Source of the DNA: Flavobacterium johnsoniae
GTDB lineage: Bacteria > Bacteroidota > Bacteroidia > Flavobacteriales > Flavobacteriaceae
Length of the DNA: 64,000 bases
NCBI RefSeq assembly: GCF_030388325.1
Contig: NZ_CP103794.1
Coordinates: 3,658,001 to 3,722,000, forward strand
Direction of reading: 5' to 3'
The translations under genes were made by a program, and so were the position numbers. Under the pieces are notes generated by a model. That model had not been told where the DNA came from, searched no databases, and was given only the letters and a program-made list of their open reading frames with translations. Below are positions 46,577 to 54,943 of the stretch, piece by piece; position 1 is the stretch's first letter, and every line of letters begins with the position of its first letter.

Positions 46577-48487
46577 ATGAGCTATTACAAAATTGAAAAT
46601 TTAGAACAATATTTCAAACATTACAATAAGTCAATAAGAGAGCCAAGAAAATTTTGGGGAAAAATAGCTGAGGAAAATTTCACATGGTACCAACAATGGG
46701 AAAAAGTAGTTGATTTTAATATGGCTGAAGCTGAAGTAAAATGGTTTACAGAAGCTAAAGTAAACATTACCAAAAATTGCATCGACAGACATTTAAGCAA
46801 AAGAGGAGATAAAACGGCAATTATTTTTGAACCAAACGATCCTTCTGAAGAAGCTTTACATATAACGTATAACGAATTATACGAAAGAGTATCAAAAATG
46901 GCAAACGTTCTTCGTGAGCAAGGAGTTCGCAAAGGAGATAGAGTTTGTATTTATTTACCAATGATTCCTGAATTAGCAGTTTCTGTTTTAGCTTGTGCTA
47001 GAATTGGCGCTATACATTCTGTTATTTTTGCTGGGTTTTCTGCATCAGCGGTTTCAGCTAGAATTAATGACTGCGAATGTAAAATGGTAATCACTTCTGA
47101 TGGAGGTTACAGAGGAAACAAAACAATTGACTTAAAAGGAATTGTTGATGAAGCTCTAGAAACTTGTCCGTCGGTAACAAAAGTTTTAGTTGCAAAAAGA
47201 ACTAATACTGATATAAAAATGAAAGAAGGTCGTGACCAATGGTTACAACCACTTTTGGACGCTGCTTTAGATAATAGCGTAGCTGAAATTATGGATGCCG
47301 AAGATCCTTTGTTTATTCTATATACTTCAGGATCAACAGGAAAACCAAAAGGTATGGTTCATACTACTGCTGGTTACATGGTTTATACAGCATACACTTT
47401 TAAAAATGTTTTCAGTTACGAAGAAAATGATATTTTCTGGTGTACTGCAGATATCGGATGGATTACTGGTCACTCATATATATTATACGGACCATTATTA
47501 AATGGAGCTACAACTGTAATTTTTGAGGGAGTTCCTTCTTATCCAGATTTTAGCCGTTTTTGGGATATTATCGAAAAACATAAAATTACACAATTCTACA
47601 CTGCACCAACTGCAATCCGTTCGTTAGCAAAAGAAAGTTTAGATTATATTCAAAAATATCCTCTAAAATCTCTTAAAGTTATTGGATCTGTTGGAGAGCC
47701 AATTAACGAAGAGGCTTGGCACTGGTTTAATGACCACGTTGGAGATAAAAGATGTCCGGTTGTAGATACTTGGTGGCAAACTGAAACTGGTGGAATTATG
47801 ATTTCGCCAATTGCATTTGTAACACCAACAAAACCAACTTACGCAACTTTGCCATTGCCAGGAATTCAGCCAGTTTTAATGGATGAAAAGCGTAATGAAA
47901 TTGAAGGGAACCAAGTAGTAGGAAGTTTATGTATTAAATTCCCTTGGCCTGGAATCGCTAGAACAATCTGGGGTAATCACGATCGTTATAAAGAAACTTA
48001 TTTCTCTGCTTTCCCTGGAAAATATTTTACAGGTGACGGAGCGTTAAGAGATGAAGTTGGATATTACAGAATCACAGGTAGAGTGGATGATGTTGTGATT
48101 GTTTCTGGACATAATTTAGGAACTGCTCCAATTGAAGACGCAATTAACGAACACCCAGCTGTAGCAGAATCAGCTATTGTTGGATTCCCACATGACATTA
48201 AAGGAAATGCTCTTTATGGTTACGTAATTCTGAAAGAAACTGGAGAAGTTAGAAATAAAGAAAATTTATCTAAAGAGATTAATCAATATATTGCAGATCA
48301 TATTGGACCAATCGCGAAATTAGATAAAATCCAATTCGTTTCTGGTTTACCGAAAACACGTTCAGGAAAAATTATGCGTAGAATTTTACGTAAAATTGCA
48401 GAAGGAGATTTTTCTAACTTTGGAGATACTTCAACTTTATTGAATCCAGAAGTTGTAGAGCAAATTATAAAAGAAAGAATTTCTTAA
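46577..48487 (+). CDS. acs: Acetyl-CoA synthetase
   Basis: Protein of 636 residues of the AMP-forming acyl-CoA synthetase family. Core motif LYTSGSTGKPKGMVHT, DTWWQTETGG, FTGDGALRDEVGYYRITGRVDDVVIVSGHNLGT and the C-terminal PKTRSGKIMRRIL, whose Lys is the regulatory acetylation site in characterised Acs. Converts acetate to acetyl-CoA. The CBS/DUF294 and exonuclease genes lie downstream on the other strand, a pairing often seen with acs in Bacteria. Confidence 0.95.
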   Translation: MSYYKIENLEQYFKHYNKSIREPRKFWGKIAEENFTWYQQWEKVVDFNMAEAEVKWFTEAKVNITKNCIDRHLSKRGDKTAIIFEPNDPSEEALHITYNELYERVSKMANVLREQGVRKGDRVCIYLPMIPELAVSVLACARIGAIHSVIFAGFSASAVSARINDCECKMVITSDGGYRGNKTIDLKGIVDEALETCPSVTKVLVAKRTNTDIKMKEGRDQWLQPLLDAALDNSVAEIMDAEDPLFILYTSGSTGKPKGMVHTTAGYMVYTAYTFKNVFSYEENDIFWCTADIGWITGHSYILYGPLLNGATTVIFEGVPSYPDFSRFWDIIEKHKITQFYTAPTAIRSLAKESLDYIQKYPLKSLKVIGSVGEPINEEAWHWFNDHVGDKRCPVVDTWWQTETGGIMISPIAFVTPTKPTYATLPLPGIQPVLMDEKRNEIEGNQVVGSLCIKFPWPGIARTIWGNHDRYKETYFSAFPGKYFTGDGALRDEVGYYRITGRVDDVVIVSGHNLGTAPIEDAINEHPAVAESAIVGFPHDIKGNALYGYVILKETGEVRNKENLSKEINQYIADHIGPIAKLDKIQFVSGLPKTRSGKIMRRILRKIAEGDFSNFGDTSTLLNPEVVEQIIKERIS

Positions 48488-48504
48488 GTAAAAATATAAA
48501 TCAA

Positions 48505-48542
48505 TAAAAAATGCCTCTTAAAAATTAAGAGGCATTTTTTTT
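48505..48542 (+). terminator. Intrinsic terminator after acs
   Basis: AAAAAATGCCTCTTA pairs with TAAGAGGCATTTTTT over a 5-nt loop, with a T run. Confidence 0.9.
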
Positions 48543-48579
48543 ATTTTAATCAGTCTGACAATCCTGTCTTTTGTATAGT

Positions 48580-48681
48580 TTGTCATTTCGAGGAACGAGA
48601 AATCGCACAAGAAACTCGACAATGCTTATCGCCAATCTTTGTGGAATTTCGCGTGCGATTTCTCGTTCCTCGAAATGACAA
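48580..48681. repeat. REP-like palindromic element, copy B (29-bp arms)
   Basis: 48580-48608 is exactly complementary to 48653-48681. The arm sequence TTTGTCATTTCGA is shared with copy A, while the middle of the arm differs in both strands together (compensated). The spacer contains AATCTTTGTGGAATTTC, matching copy A. Between convergent genes. Confidence 0.85.
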
Positions 48682-48696
48682 GATTGTGTGTAATTG

Positions 48697-48723
48697 TTTG
48701 TCAAAGTTTTAAACTTTGACAAA
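48697..48723. terminator. 13-bp palindrome at the end of the exonuclease-like gene
   Basis: TTTGTCAAAGTTT and AAACTTTGACAAA flank a single T. It lies 2 nt beyond the stop of the minus-strand gene. It lacks a T run, so termination is uncertain. Confidence 0.5.
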
Positions 48724-48725
48724 GA

Positions 48726-49328
48726 TTATGTAGTTTTTATTCCCAATCGAGATTTTAATTTAAGAAATAATAGTCCGATTCTGTAAGCATCTTCAGAAGA
48801 TGAATTTCGATCACTTTTTGGAATTTTATAAATTTCGCATAAATCGTCTAAAGAAAATTGTTTGTCATTTATATCTGTCAGCTTTCTATACATCATATCT
48901 ACATCTAAAGCCTCATTTTTCAAACGGCCGCAATCCAAACGCTCTAAAGCTGCATTTAGCATTTCAACATCAAAATTAATATGATGTCCAACCAAAATGG
49001 AATTGCCAATAAAATTAACCAATGCTTCAAGTGCATCAGGTTCAGGCATTTTCATCATTTTACTTTCAATGATAAATTCGTTTGAAAGTCCGTTGTCTTG
49101 TAAATATTTATACTGCAACAAAACTGTTTCAAAATTTTCTTTGATAACAATGCTGTCATCTATTACAGAAAATGCTCCAAGAGACAAAATAACATCTTTA
49201 TCTGGATTAAGCCCAGAAGTTTCTGTTGATAAAACAACAAACTTATTAGGTTTAGTCTCGAATTTAGTTAAATAGTCTTTCCAGAATTCTGGATAGTCTT
49301 TGTTAATGTTTTTTAACCAGTCTAGCAT
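48726..49328 (-). CDS. DEDDh exonuclease-like protein with altered active site
   Basis: Protein of 200 residues of the DnaQ/ribonuclease T fold. Motif I reads VVLSTETSGL, so the usual first Asp of DxE is Ser34. Motif II (VGHHINFDVEMLNAAL) is intact. Motif III reads NSSSEDAYRIGLLFLKL, so the usual His five residues before the Asp is Asn. Two of the five catalytic positions are thus replaced, and activity may be lost or changed. Two bp downstream of the CBS/DUF294 gene, with which it is presumably co-transcribed. Confidence 0.78.
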   Translation of the reverse strand: MLDWLKNINKDYPEFWKDYLTKFETKPNKFVVLSTETSGLNPDKDVILSLGAFSVIDDSIVIKENFETVLLQYKYLQDNGLSNEFIIESKMMKMPEPDALEALVNFIGNSILVGHHINFDVEMLNAALERLDCGRLKNEALDVDMMYRKLTDINDKQFSLDDLCEIYKIPKSDRNSSSEDAYRIGLLFLKLKSRLGIKTT

Positions 49329-49330
49329 AT

Positions 49331-51244
49331 TTATGAGAATTGTGTCAATTGAAATTTACTCTTAATTAGTTCCTCAAGGTCTTTCATTGGGGCTAAAGCA
49401 TTTTTTAATTTCTCTTTGTCAGTTTTTGACATTTCTCTTAAATTAATATATTGGCCAGAGTCGTCATTTTTTAATCCTTCAACAGTTCTAAATTTAGAGA
49501 GTGTTAAGAATGCTTCTGCACAGCTTAAATATATTTCGGCATTTTTAGAATCTGTTATCGCTAACTGCTTGAATCTTAAATAAGTATTTTGAATTCCTTT
49601 TATATTTGCATTTAATATCAGTAAACGAGCTCCATCAATTAATGGCATTAAGGCGCGAGTTTTAATATCGAATTTATCTTTGTGCGGTCCTTCTTCTTCA
49701 ACAATAAACTTCTTGAAAAAGCTTAAAGGAGAATTTCTTTTTAAAGCATCATTTCCTAAAAAGTCAAAGAATAATGTGTTGTTTACAGCATTCTTAAAAA
49801 TAACATTTTCGATAGCTTCTTCAATTTTTCCTTCTCCAAAAACAATTTCGTAATCAAAGAAAATACTACTTAAATCGTTACTATTTTCACCTGGAGTATT
49901 CATCCAACTATTGTATTGTTTTGTCCAGTCACTCAGTGATTTACACCAAAGCATATTGCTTCCCATATGACCGTTTGGACAATATTCATAACCTACTTTT
50001 TCTAATATAGAAGTAGTACGTTTTGCCAATCTTAAGAAATAATCTTTTACTTCTCTATATTTTTCAGGAGTTACGTCCTCAAAAATTAGAATACTATCTT
50101 GATCTGTAAGTAAAAGTTGCTCTTTACGTCCTTGACTACCAATGCTTAACCATGCGAAACGTGCAGGAGGGGAGCCTAAATCTAAAATTGAAAGCTCAAC
50201 TGCTCTTTTTATAATTGCTAAATTAATTTCACTTGCAATATTACTGACATGTGAAATTGGAATATTCTTTTGGATTGAATTTTGAATCAAATCTGACAAA
50301 CGATCGCGAATCTGTTTTAGGTCTTTTGGAAGTTGCGAACGCTTAATTTCTTTAATTAATACACCTGGGTTACTTGCCTGAGCAACAATAAGATCGTGCT
50401 CAGAAATAATTCCTTTTACTACAGATTTACTAGTTCCGTCTTTTGTAACACATAAATGGGTAACATTGTGTTTTAGCATCAATAATTGTGCTTCGGCTAG
50501 AGATACATTTTCTATAACTGTAACTACTGGCGATGACATAATTTTGTCAATAGTTTCGGTAATAGGATAGCGTCCAGTTGCAATTTTTGAAGATAAATCG
50601 GCATTAGTAACAATTCCAATTGGGTGATTTTTTTCGCAAATTACGATATTGTCAACCATAGAATCTGTCATTAAAATGGCAACATCTTTAATGATAGAAC
50701 TTGCTTCGGTTGTTAAAGGCGAATTATTGTAATTTAATGACTGAATATACTGCATTTCTGTCTGCTGATCTAAGAAATCAGTGTCAGAAATCAACTTACC
50801 ATTAGAACTCATACTGTCTTTCGTATGACGCGAATTGACAGCAAAACTCTCCAAAAGAAAGTTCAACACATCAGAATTATTAGCTACAAAAGGTCTGAAT
50901 ACAGCAATCGGAATAGCATAAATTATACTTTCTTCACGTGCTTTTGCTGTCATCATATAATTATTTTTAGCAAAAAACGGGCGCAATCCAAAAATGTCGC
51001 CTTCGTGACATTTGTTTAAAATCGTTTCTTCGGCATCAGCAATCGTTGTTAGATTAATCACACCAGAAGCTACAACATAAAAACTATCATGAAGCGGATC
51101 ATTATTTTGGAATAATACTGCATGTTTTTCTAAGTTAATGACACGAATATTCGTAGCAATATCTGATAATTCCTGAAAAGTTAAATTATCAAATGGTTTA
51201 TATTCTTTTAAAAAATCTGCAATATGTTCAGCGACTGTATTCAT
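49331..51244 (-). CDS. cNMP-binding / CBS / DUF294 nucleotidyltransferase-like protein
   Basis: Protein of 637 residues. An N-terminal cyclic-nucleotide-binding-like domain (about 20-130; DSFYVVASGVINL, CHEGDIFGLRPFF) is followed by two CBS motifs (about 185-300; VCEKNHPIGIVTNADLSSKI and KGIISEHDLIVAQ) and a DUF294 nucleotidyltransferase-like domain (SIGSQGRKEQLLLTDQDSILIFED) with a C-terminal helical domain. This architecture is widespread beside acs and acetate transport genes. Suggested to sense nucleotides; direct activity is not established. Confidence 0.87.
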   Translation of the reverse strand: MNTVAEHIADFLKEYKPFDNLTFQELSDIATNIRVINLEKHAVLFQNNDPLHDSFYVVASGVINLTTIADAEETILNKCHEGDIFGLRPFFAKNNYMMTAKAREESIIYAIPIAVFRPFVANNSDVLNFLLESFAVNSRHTKDSMSSNGKLISDTDFLDQQTEMQYIQSLNYNNSPLTTEASSIIKDVAILMTDSMVDNIVICEKNHPIGIVTNADLSSKIATGRYPITETIDKIMSSPVVTVIENVSLAEAQLLMLKHNVTHLCVTKDGTSKSVVKGIISEHDLIVAQASNPGVLIKEIKRSQLPKDLKQIRDRLSDLIQNSIQKNIPISHVSNIASEINLAIIKRAVELSILDLGSPPARFAWLSIGSQGRKEQLLLTDQDSILIFEDVTPEKYREVKDYFLRLAKRTTSILEKVGYEYCPNGHMGSNMLWCKSLSDWTKQYNSWMNTPGENSNDLSSIFFDYEIVFGEGKIEEAIENVIFKNAVNNTLFFDFLGNDALKRNSPLSFFKKFIVEEEGPHKDKFDIKTRALMPLIDGARLLILNANIKGIQNTYLRFKQLAITDSKNAEIYLSCAEAFLTLSKFRTVEGLKNDDSGQYINLREMSKTDKEKLKNALAPMKDLEELIKSKFQLTQFS

Positions 51245-51765
51245 ATATGTGATAATTTATTTTTAAAGTATCGAATGTAAAAATACTAAAATAAAGTCTT
51301 ACAATGAAAGTATCTTGAGTAGAATATAATTATTTTAAAGAAATGTTAAGAATTACTGATAATAAGGCGTTAAAAGGTTTTTTTTAGATTAAAAAACTCA
51401 AATCTATTATTTTTATTTGACTTACAATTAAAGATTTTGAAAATGCAATTAAAGCAAATTTATTTATTTTTTTCTGAAGTATGAGATTCTCGTGGATCGT
51501 ATATTTAATAGTTATATGAAAAATCAAACATTCGATTTAAAAAAAAAAAACGGATTGCTGAGAATCGCATAAAATTAATTTTCTTTATAATATTTCGAAA
51601 TATGAGATTCTAAAGAAATGTTTTTTTCTTTTTTTAATAACAAGAAAATTTACAATTAGTAATAGATACCAAAGAATTTGTATAAAGAGATAATGAAGTT
51701 AAATTTTCTATTTTACATAATATAAATTATAGTTCATTTGTGATATAACTAATTAACAATTACAA
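51245..51765. other. Intergenic region containing the left element boundary
   Basis: Very AT-rich, no convincing gene. It contains two copies of TATGAGATTCT (51480-51490 and 51601-51611), a nearby GAGAATCGC, and the dif-like sequence at 51713-51737 that is taken as the left end of the integrated element. Confidence 0.55.
51713..51737. other. attL, dif-like site
   Basis: TTACATAA, then TATAAA (51721-51726), then TTATAGTTCAT. The arrangement of about 11-bp arms around a 6-bp centre resembles XerC/XerD dif sites (compare E. coli CATAA-TGTATA-TTATGTTA). From 51716, 18 of 21 bases match the site at 60115-60135, including the identical 10-mer TATAAATTAT. Confidence 0.5.
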
Positions 51766-52074
51766 ATGGCTTTAAAACGTTCCTCATTAGAGAATTATAC
51801 GCTATTACTTGTTGAATTAAACAAGATGCGTCACACAAATTTTAGTGCAAAAACATTTTTGAAAAAAATGCGCCCATTTTGCAAAACCTCACATCTAAAA
51901 CATAAAACATTATTTCTAAGAATTCGTGGTTCAAATATAGGAATTACCATTCAAGTTTGTACGGATTGTTTTATAGTTACTCAATCCTTTTGTGTACATG
52001 AGTTTACATTTTACTGTAATTCAATGAAAACATTGCTTTCAAAACTTCTTAAGCATAATCTTCTTATACCTTAA
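51766..52074 (+). CDS. Phage basic hypothetical protein
   Basis: Protein of 102 residues, rich in Lys, Arg and Cys (five Cys), mixed helix and strand. It is the first gene inside attL, 3 bp before the next one. No family recognised. It may act early (replication or regulation), as it precedes the replication gene. Confidence 0.6.
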   Translation: MALKRSSLENYTLLLVELNKMRHTNFSAKTFLKKMRPFCKTSHLKHKTLFLRIRGSNIGITIQVCTDCFIVTQSFCVHEFTFYCNSMKTLLSKLLKHNLLIP

Positions 52075-52077
52075 TAT

Positions 52078-52398
52078 ATGTCTACAATTATACTTTTAAT
52101 TCAAAAACGTGAAAATTTAATATTTGAACTTGCTAGTTTAAATTTTGATTTGAATGAATATTCTAAGCATCCAGTTGAAACTGTTGATTTAATTCAATTA
52201 AAATTTCAACACGATTTTCTAATTAGAGAAATTAAGCAACTTGCTCATAAAATAAATATTTTATTCAATTCTCAGGTAACTAATTATAAAACCAAATTTT
52301 TAGAATCTGAAAAGAAAATTTCAGAAGCGATCTCTAAAAAAGAATTTACTGTTAATGATTTACCAAGAAATCATTATTCGTTGTGGCAAAACACCTAA
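52078..52398 (+). CDS. Phage helical hypothetical protein
   Basis: Protein of 106 residues, mostly helical with coiled-coil-like character (LIQLKFQHDFLIREIKQLAHKINILF and KTKFLESEKKISEAISKKEF). No signal or membrane segment. It is coupled to the gene before (3-bp gap) and ends 89 bp before the replication gene. Function unknown. Confidence 0.6.
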   Translation: MSTIILLIQKRENLIFELASLNFDLNEYSKHPVETVDLIQLKFQHDFLIREIKQLAHKINILFNSQVTNYKTKFLESEKKISEAISKKEFTVNDLPRNHYSLWQNT

Positions 52399-52436
52399 AA
52401 AAAACATTTTACCACTCCCCTTTCGATTTTTCAATT

Positions 52437-52460
52437 GTTGCCGTAGGGTATAACGGCAAC
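52437..52460. other. GC-rich hairpin before rep, candidate replication origin
   Basis: GTTGCCGT (52437-52444) and ACGGCAAC (52453-52460) form a perfect 8-bp stem with loop AGGGTATA, standing out from AT-rich surroundings 27 bp before the rep ATG. Double-strand origins of rolling-circle phages often lie beside such hairpins. No T run, so it is not a terminator. Confidence 0.4.
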
Positions 52461-52487
52461 TAACTCACTCAAACCTACTAAAAAACA

Positions 52488-53681
52488 ATGATTTCATATA
52501 AAGAAAGGCATCAAGCCCAAACCAAATTTAGAAACAATAATTTAAAAACTACTCTTATAAATATTGACTACTTAATTATTAATCTCGAGGGTCAACCGTT
52601 TGGAGAATTTCCCGAAGATTCAAAATTCCGTTTAAAACCTTACGAATACGGAACTAAAATTTTTGAGATTAGAGCAGATTTATATTACGAAGATTTAAAA
52701 ATTGGAATTTATACAGCAAGACCACGTTCGGCAATTATGAGCGAACAATTTGCACAACTGCAATTCGAGAACAATCTATTTTACACATTGTCTAACGATG
52801 CCTTAAGAGGTGTCATAAATGCTTTTTGCGATGAAACGAACTACTTTTTTAAGTCTGTTAATAGACTGGATATTTGCCTTGACAAGTCTGATATCAACAA
52901 TTCTTACCGTAATTTATATAGTAATGTGGTTGGAGGTAACTACCTTATTTCAGGTCGTCCGAAAAATTTACAAAGCTATTTTGAAACGTATAAAGGAAAA
53001 TCAATACTTAATGGTTTCCAAGTAGGAAAAAGAACATCGGACAAAATAATACGATGCTATAATAAAACGCTGTCTTTACAACTGACTGAAAAACCATATA
53101 TAAATGATTATTACGCTAATAATGGTTTGAAAAATGACAATGTTTGGCGTTTTGAATATCAGTTAAATTCAGCGTTTTTTAGAGGTTTAAACGAATATTC
53201 GAAAGCAGATATAAATATCAGTCAGACAATGACTTGGGGTATTTTTGATAAAGCAAATCTTTATGAGTTATTGAAGATTGCAAATAAAGGTTTTTTTGAA
53301 CTTCGTGAGAATACTGGAAAAAGTCAAATCAATAAAGAAAAACTTATTGTTCTGTTTGATTTTGATTTTTTACAATCTCAAATTACCAAATTCAATCCCA
53401 TAATCAAACGTTTAAAAAAAGTTGTTCTTTCGTCAACAACAATTAAAAAACGTCTTGCGAAATCTCTATTTAGAGAATATTATTCAAACAATCAGGATAT
53501 ATCTTATATCGTTGCTCTAAATCTTTTACTTCAAGATTTGGACATGATTACAGAAAAGCCACTTATAAATTGGTTTAACAACAAATTACATTTCTATCTA
53601 CACGAATTTAGAACAAAAGAAAAATTAGTAAACGATTTTGATTCTGAATTATTCCACGAACACCAACTTTTATTTTTATAA
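52488..53681 (+). CDS. Phage replication initiation protein (Rep_trans / gene II-like)
   Basis: Protein of 397 residues. Motifs in order: NRLDICLDKSD at 125-135, RCYNKTLSLQ at 189-198 and WRFEYQL at 220-226, the pattern of the replication initiation factor family of filamentous phages and rolling-circle plasmids. The C-terminal 130 residues are helical. It would nick and start rolling-circle replication of a circular genome. A hairpin immediately upstream may be its target. The rest of the family assignment is by motif only; an alignment was not run. Confidence 0.78.
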   Translation: MISYKERHQAQTKFRNNNLKTTLINIDYLIINLEGQPFGEFPEDSKFRLKPYEYGTKIFEIRADLYYEDLKIGIYTARPRSAIMSEQFAQLQFENNLFYTLSNDALRGVINAFCDETNYFFKSVNRLDICLDKSDINNSYRNLYSNVVGGNYLISGRPKNLQSYFETYKGKSILNGFQVGKRTSDKIIRCYNKTLSLQLTEKPYINDYYANNGLKNDNVWRFEYQLNSAFFRGLNEYSKADINISQTMTWGIFDKANLYELLKIANKGFFELRENTGKSQINKEKLIVLFDFDFLQSQITKFNPIIKRLKKVVLSSTTIKKRLAKSLFREYYSNNQDISYIVALNLLLQDLDMITEKPLINWFNNKLHFYLHEFRTKEKLVNDFDSELFHEHQLLFL

Positions 53682-53684
53682 GCC

Positions 53685-53855
53685 ATGAAAACAAGAAATC
53701 TAAGCCAAAAAGTCAATAAGGTTCAGCTTCAATTTATTTTGGAAGTTAGTTATAAAACAGCAAGGAAAGAGTATCAAATAATTATTGATAGCCTTGCTTT
53801 AAATAGAAAGTATCTAACGATAAAAGATTTAATTGATTACGGAATATTAACTTAA
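53685..53855 (+). CDS. Small phage winged-helix-like protein
   Basis: Protein of 56 residues starting 3 bp after rep. The segment VQLQFILEVSYKTARKEYQIII followed by KYLTIKDLIDYGIL has the helix-turn-helix and final wing pattern of small DNA-binding domains common in Bacteroidota mobile elements. It could regulate the element or assist Rep. The stop overlaps the 3' end of the convergent gene by 4 bp. Too short for a firm family call. Confidence 0.55.
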   Translation: MKTRNLSQKVNKVQLQFILEVSYKTARKEYQIIIDSLALNRKYLTIKDLIDYGILT

Positions 53856-54088
53856 GAATGCGCTATAATAATTCTCTCAACATCTGTAATAAATAAAGAA
53901 GTTTTATGAATTTCCGATTTGATGTGTGCATCGTATCTTGTTAAAGAATAATTTTTTACTAGATTTTGTTTTAATTGGAAAATCTCATACTCAATTCCCT
54001 CTATTTCATTCTTTTCAGCAATTTTAAGTTCTGCTACTTTAATACGAAGTTCGGCTAAATCTAATTTAAGTTGTTTTATGTTTAGCAT
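53852..54088 (-). CDS. Phage coiled-coil hypothetical protein
   Basis: Protein of 78 residues, nearly all helical with heptads (LKLDLAELRIKVAELKIAEKNEIEGIEYEIFQLKQNL). It is the only minus-strand gene in the middle of the element, divergent from the structural operon, and shares the repeat-bearing spacer 54089-54220 with it. A regulatory role is possible from its position; sequence gives no proof. Confidence 0.5.
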   Translation of the reverse strand: MLNIKQLKLDLAELRIKVAELKIAEKNEIEGIEYEIFQLKQNLVKNYSLTRYDAHIKSEIHKTSLFITDVERIIIAHS

Positions 54089-54110
54089 TTTGCATGTTTT
54101 AATAAGAATA

Positions 54111-54160
54111 AGTAGGTAAAATTAGTAAAAAATCGGTAATTATAGGTAAAAAACGGTAAC
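54111..54160. promoter_or_regulatory. Five GTAA boxes phased at about 10 bp, candidate operator
   Basis: GTAA occurs at 54116, 54125, 54136, 54146 and 54156 (spacing 9, 11, 10, 10), mostly as GGTAA, so all face the same side of the helix. It lies between the divergent coiled-coil gene and the structural operon, about 60-105 bp before the latter. Confidence 0.5.
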
Positions 54161-54220
54161 GTGTTTTAATAGTTGCAATAATCTTTGTGAAAGAAATTAA
54201 ACAAATAAAATTTATAACAA

Positions 54221-54940
54221 ATGAAAATTGCAACTATTACAGGCGTTACAAAATCGCCAGAATTACAAGTAACAAAAGCAATCGGTGCTTTAATTCTTTC
54301 AAGTGATTTGGCTTTATCAGCCTTAACAACTGAAAAAATTAGTATTTACATTGAACGTGGAAACGGCTCGAATGTCATTCTAGCAAATAAGGTATTACTT
54401 AAAGATTTCATTTTAGCAAGTACCTACGGAACAGAAAACACTCAATCCGATGATAATAATGCTATGATAGCATTGTGTGAATTGGCAGATGAAGGTTCAA
54501 TTTATCTTGCAGATAAAGAGAGTATTAAAATTACTCTTGAGGATTTACTTGCAGATAATCGTTACGATTTGCACGGTATTGAAGAACCACAACAAACAAA
54601 CAATTTATTTTTCTTCGAACAAAAATCTGTTGCATCTGAGGAGTTCAACAAAAAAATTGATGTTCAGGGATTTGATTTGGCTGTCATGACTGTTGACGAT
54701 TCAGTAAGCGATTTGTCTTACCAGTACTCAAATGGTCAGGTTGTAAAATATCTTCCATTTGAATTGCAAACTTTAAGCCGTGATATTGACCCAATCCAAG
54801 CAGTTCTTAGAGATGGAAAAGTAGTTCAAGGTTTAACGGATAGATTAACCTTGCCTTTAGTGGCTGTTGTTGGTATTGAAATCAATAAGTCGCAAGGCTC
54901 TATTATTAATTTCGTCGTAAGATGTTTAAAAACTGTGTAA
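54221..54940 (+). CDS. Phage beta-rich protein, candidate major capsid protein
   Basis: Protein of 239 residues, no signal or membrane segment. It is dominated by strands in two halves: KISIYIERGNGSNVILANKVLL to SIKITLEDLLADNRYDLHGIEE, then FDLAVMTVDDSVSDLSYQYSNGQVVKYLPF to LTLPLVAVVGIEINKSQGSIINFVVRCLK. Two beta sandwiches of about 115 residues each would suit a small double jelly-roll capsid protein of the PM2/FLiP class. It is the first gene of the structural operon, preceded by phased repeats. The alternative candidate is the 309-residue protein at 57460. Confidence 0.5.
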   Translation: MKIATITGVTKSPELQVTKAIGALILSSDLALSALTTEKISIYIERGNGSNVILANKVLLKDFILASTYGTENTQSDDNNAMIALCELADEGSIYLADKESIKITLEDLLADNRYDLHGIEEPQQTNNLFFFEQKSVASEEFNKKIDVQGFDLAVMTVDDSVSDLSYQYSNGQVVKYLPFELQTLSRDIDPIQAVLRDGKVVQGLTDRLTLPLVAVVGIEINKSQGSIINFVVRCLKTV

Positions 54941-54943
54941 AAT

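Noticed and set aside
51480..51611. Repeated TATGAGATTCT as attachment sites
   Set aside because: Both copies lie on the left side, with no copy found at the right end.
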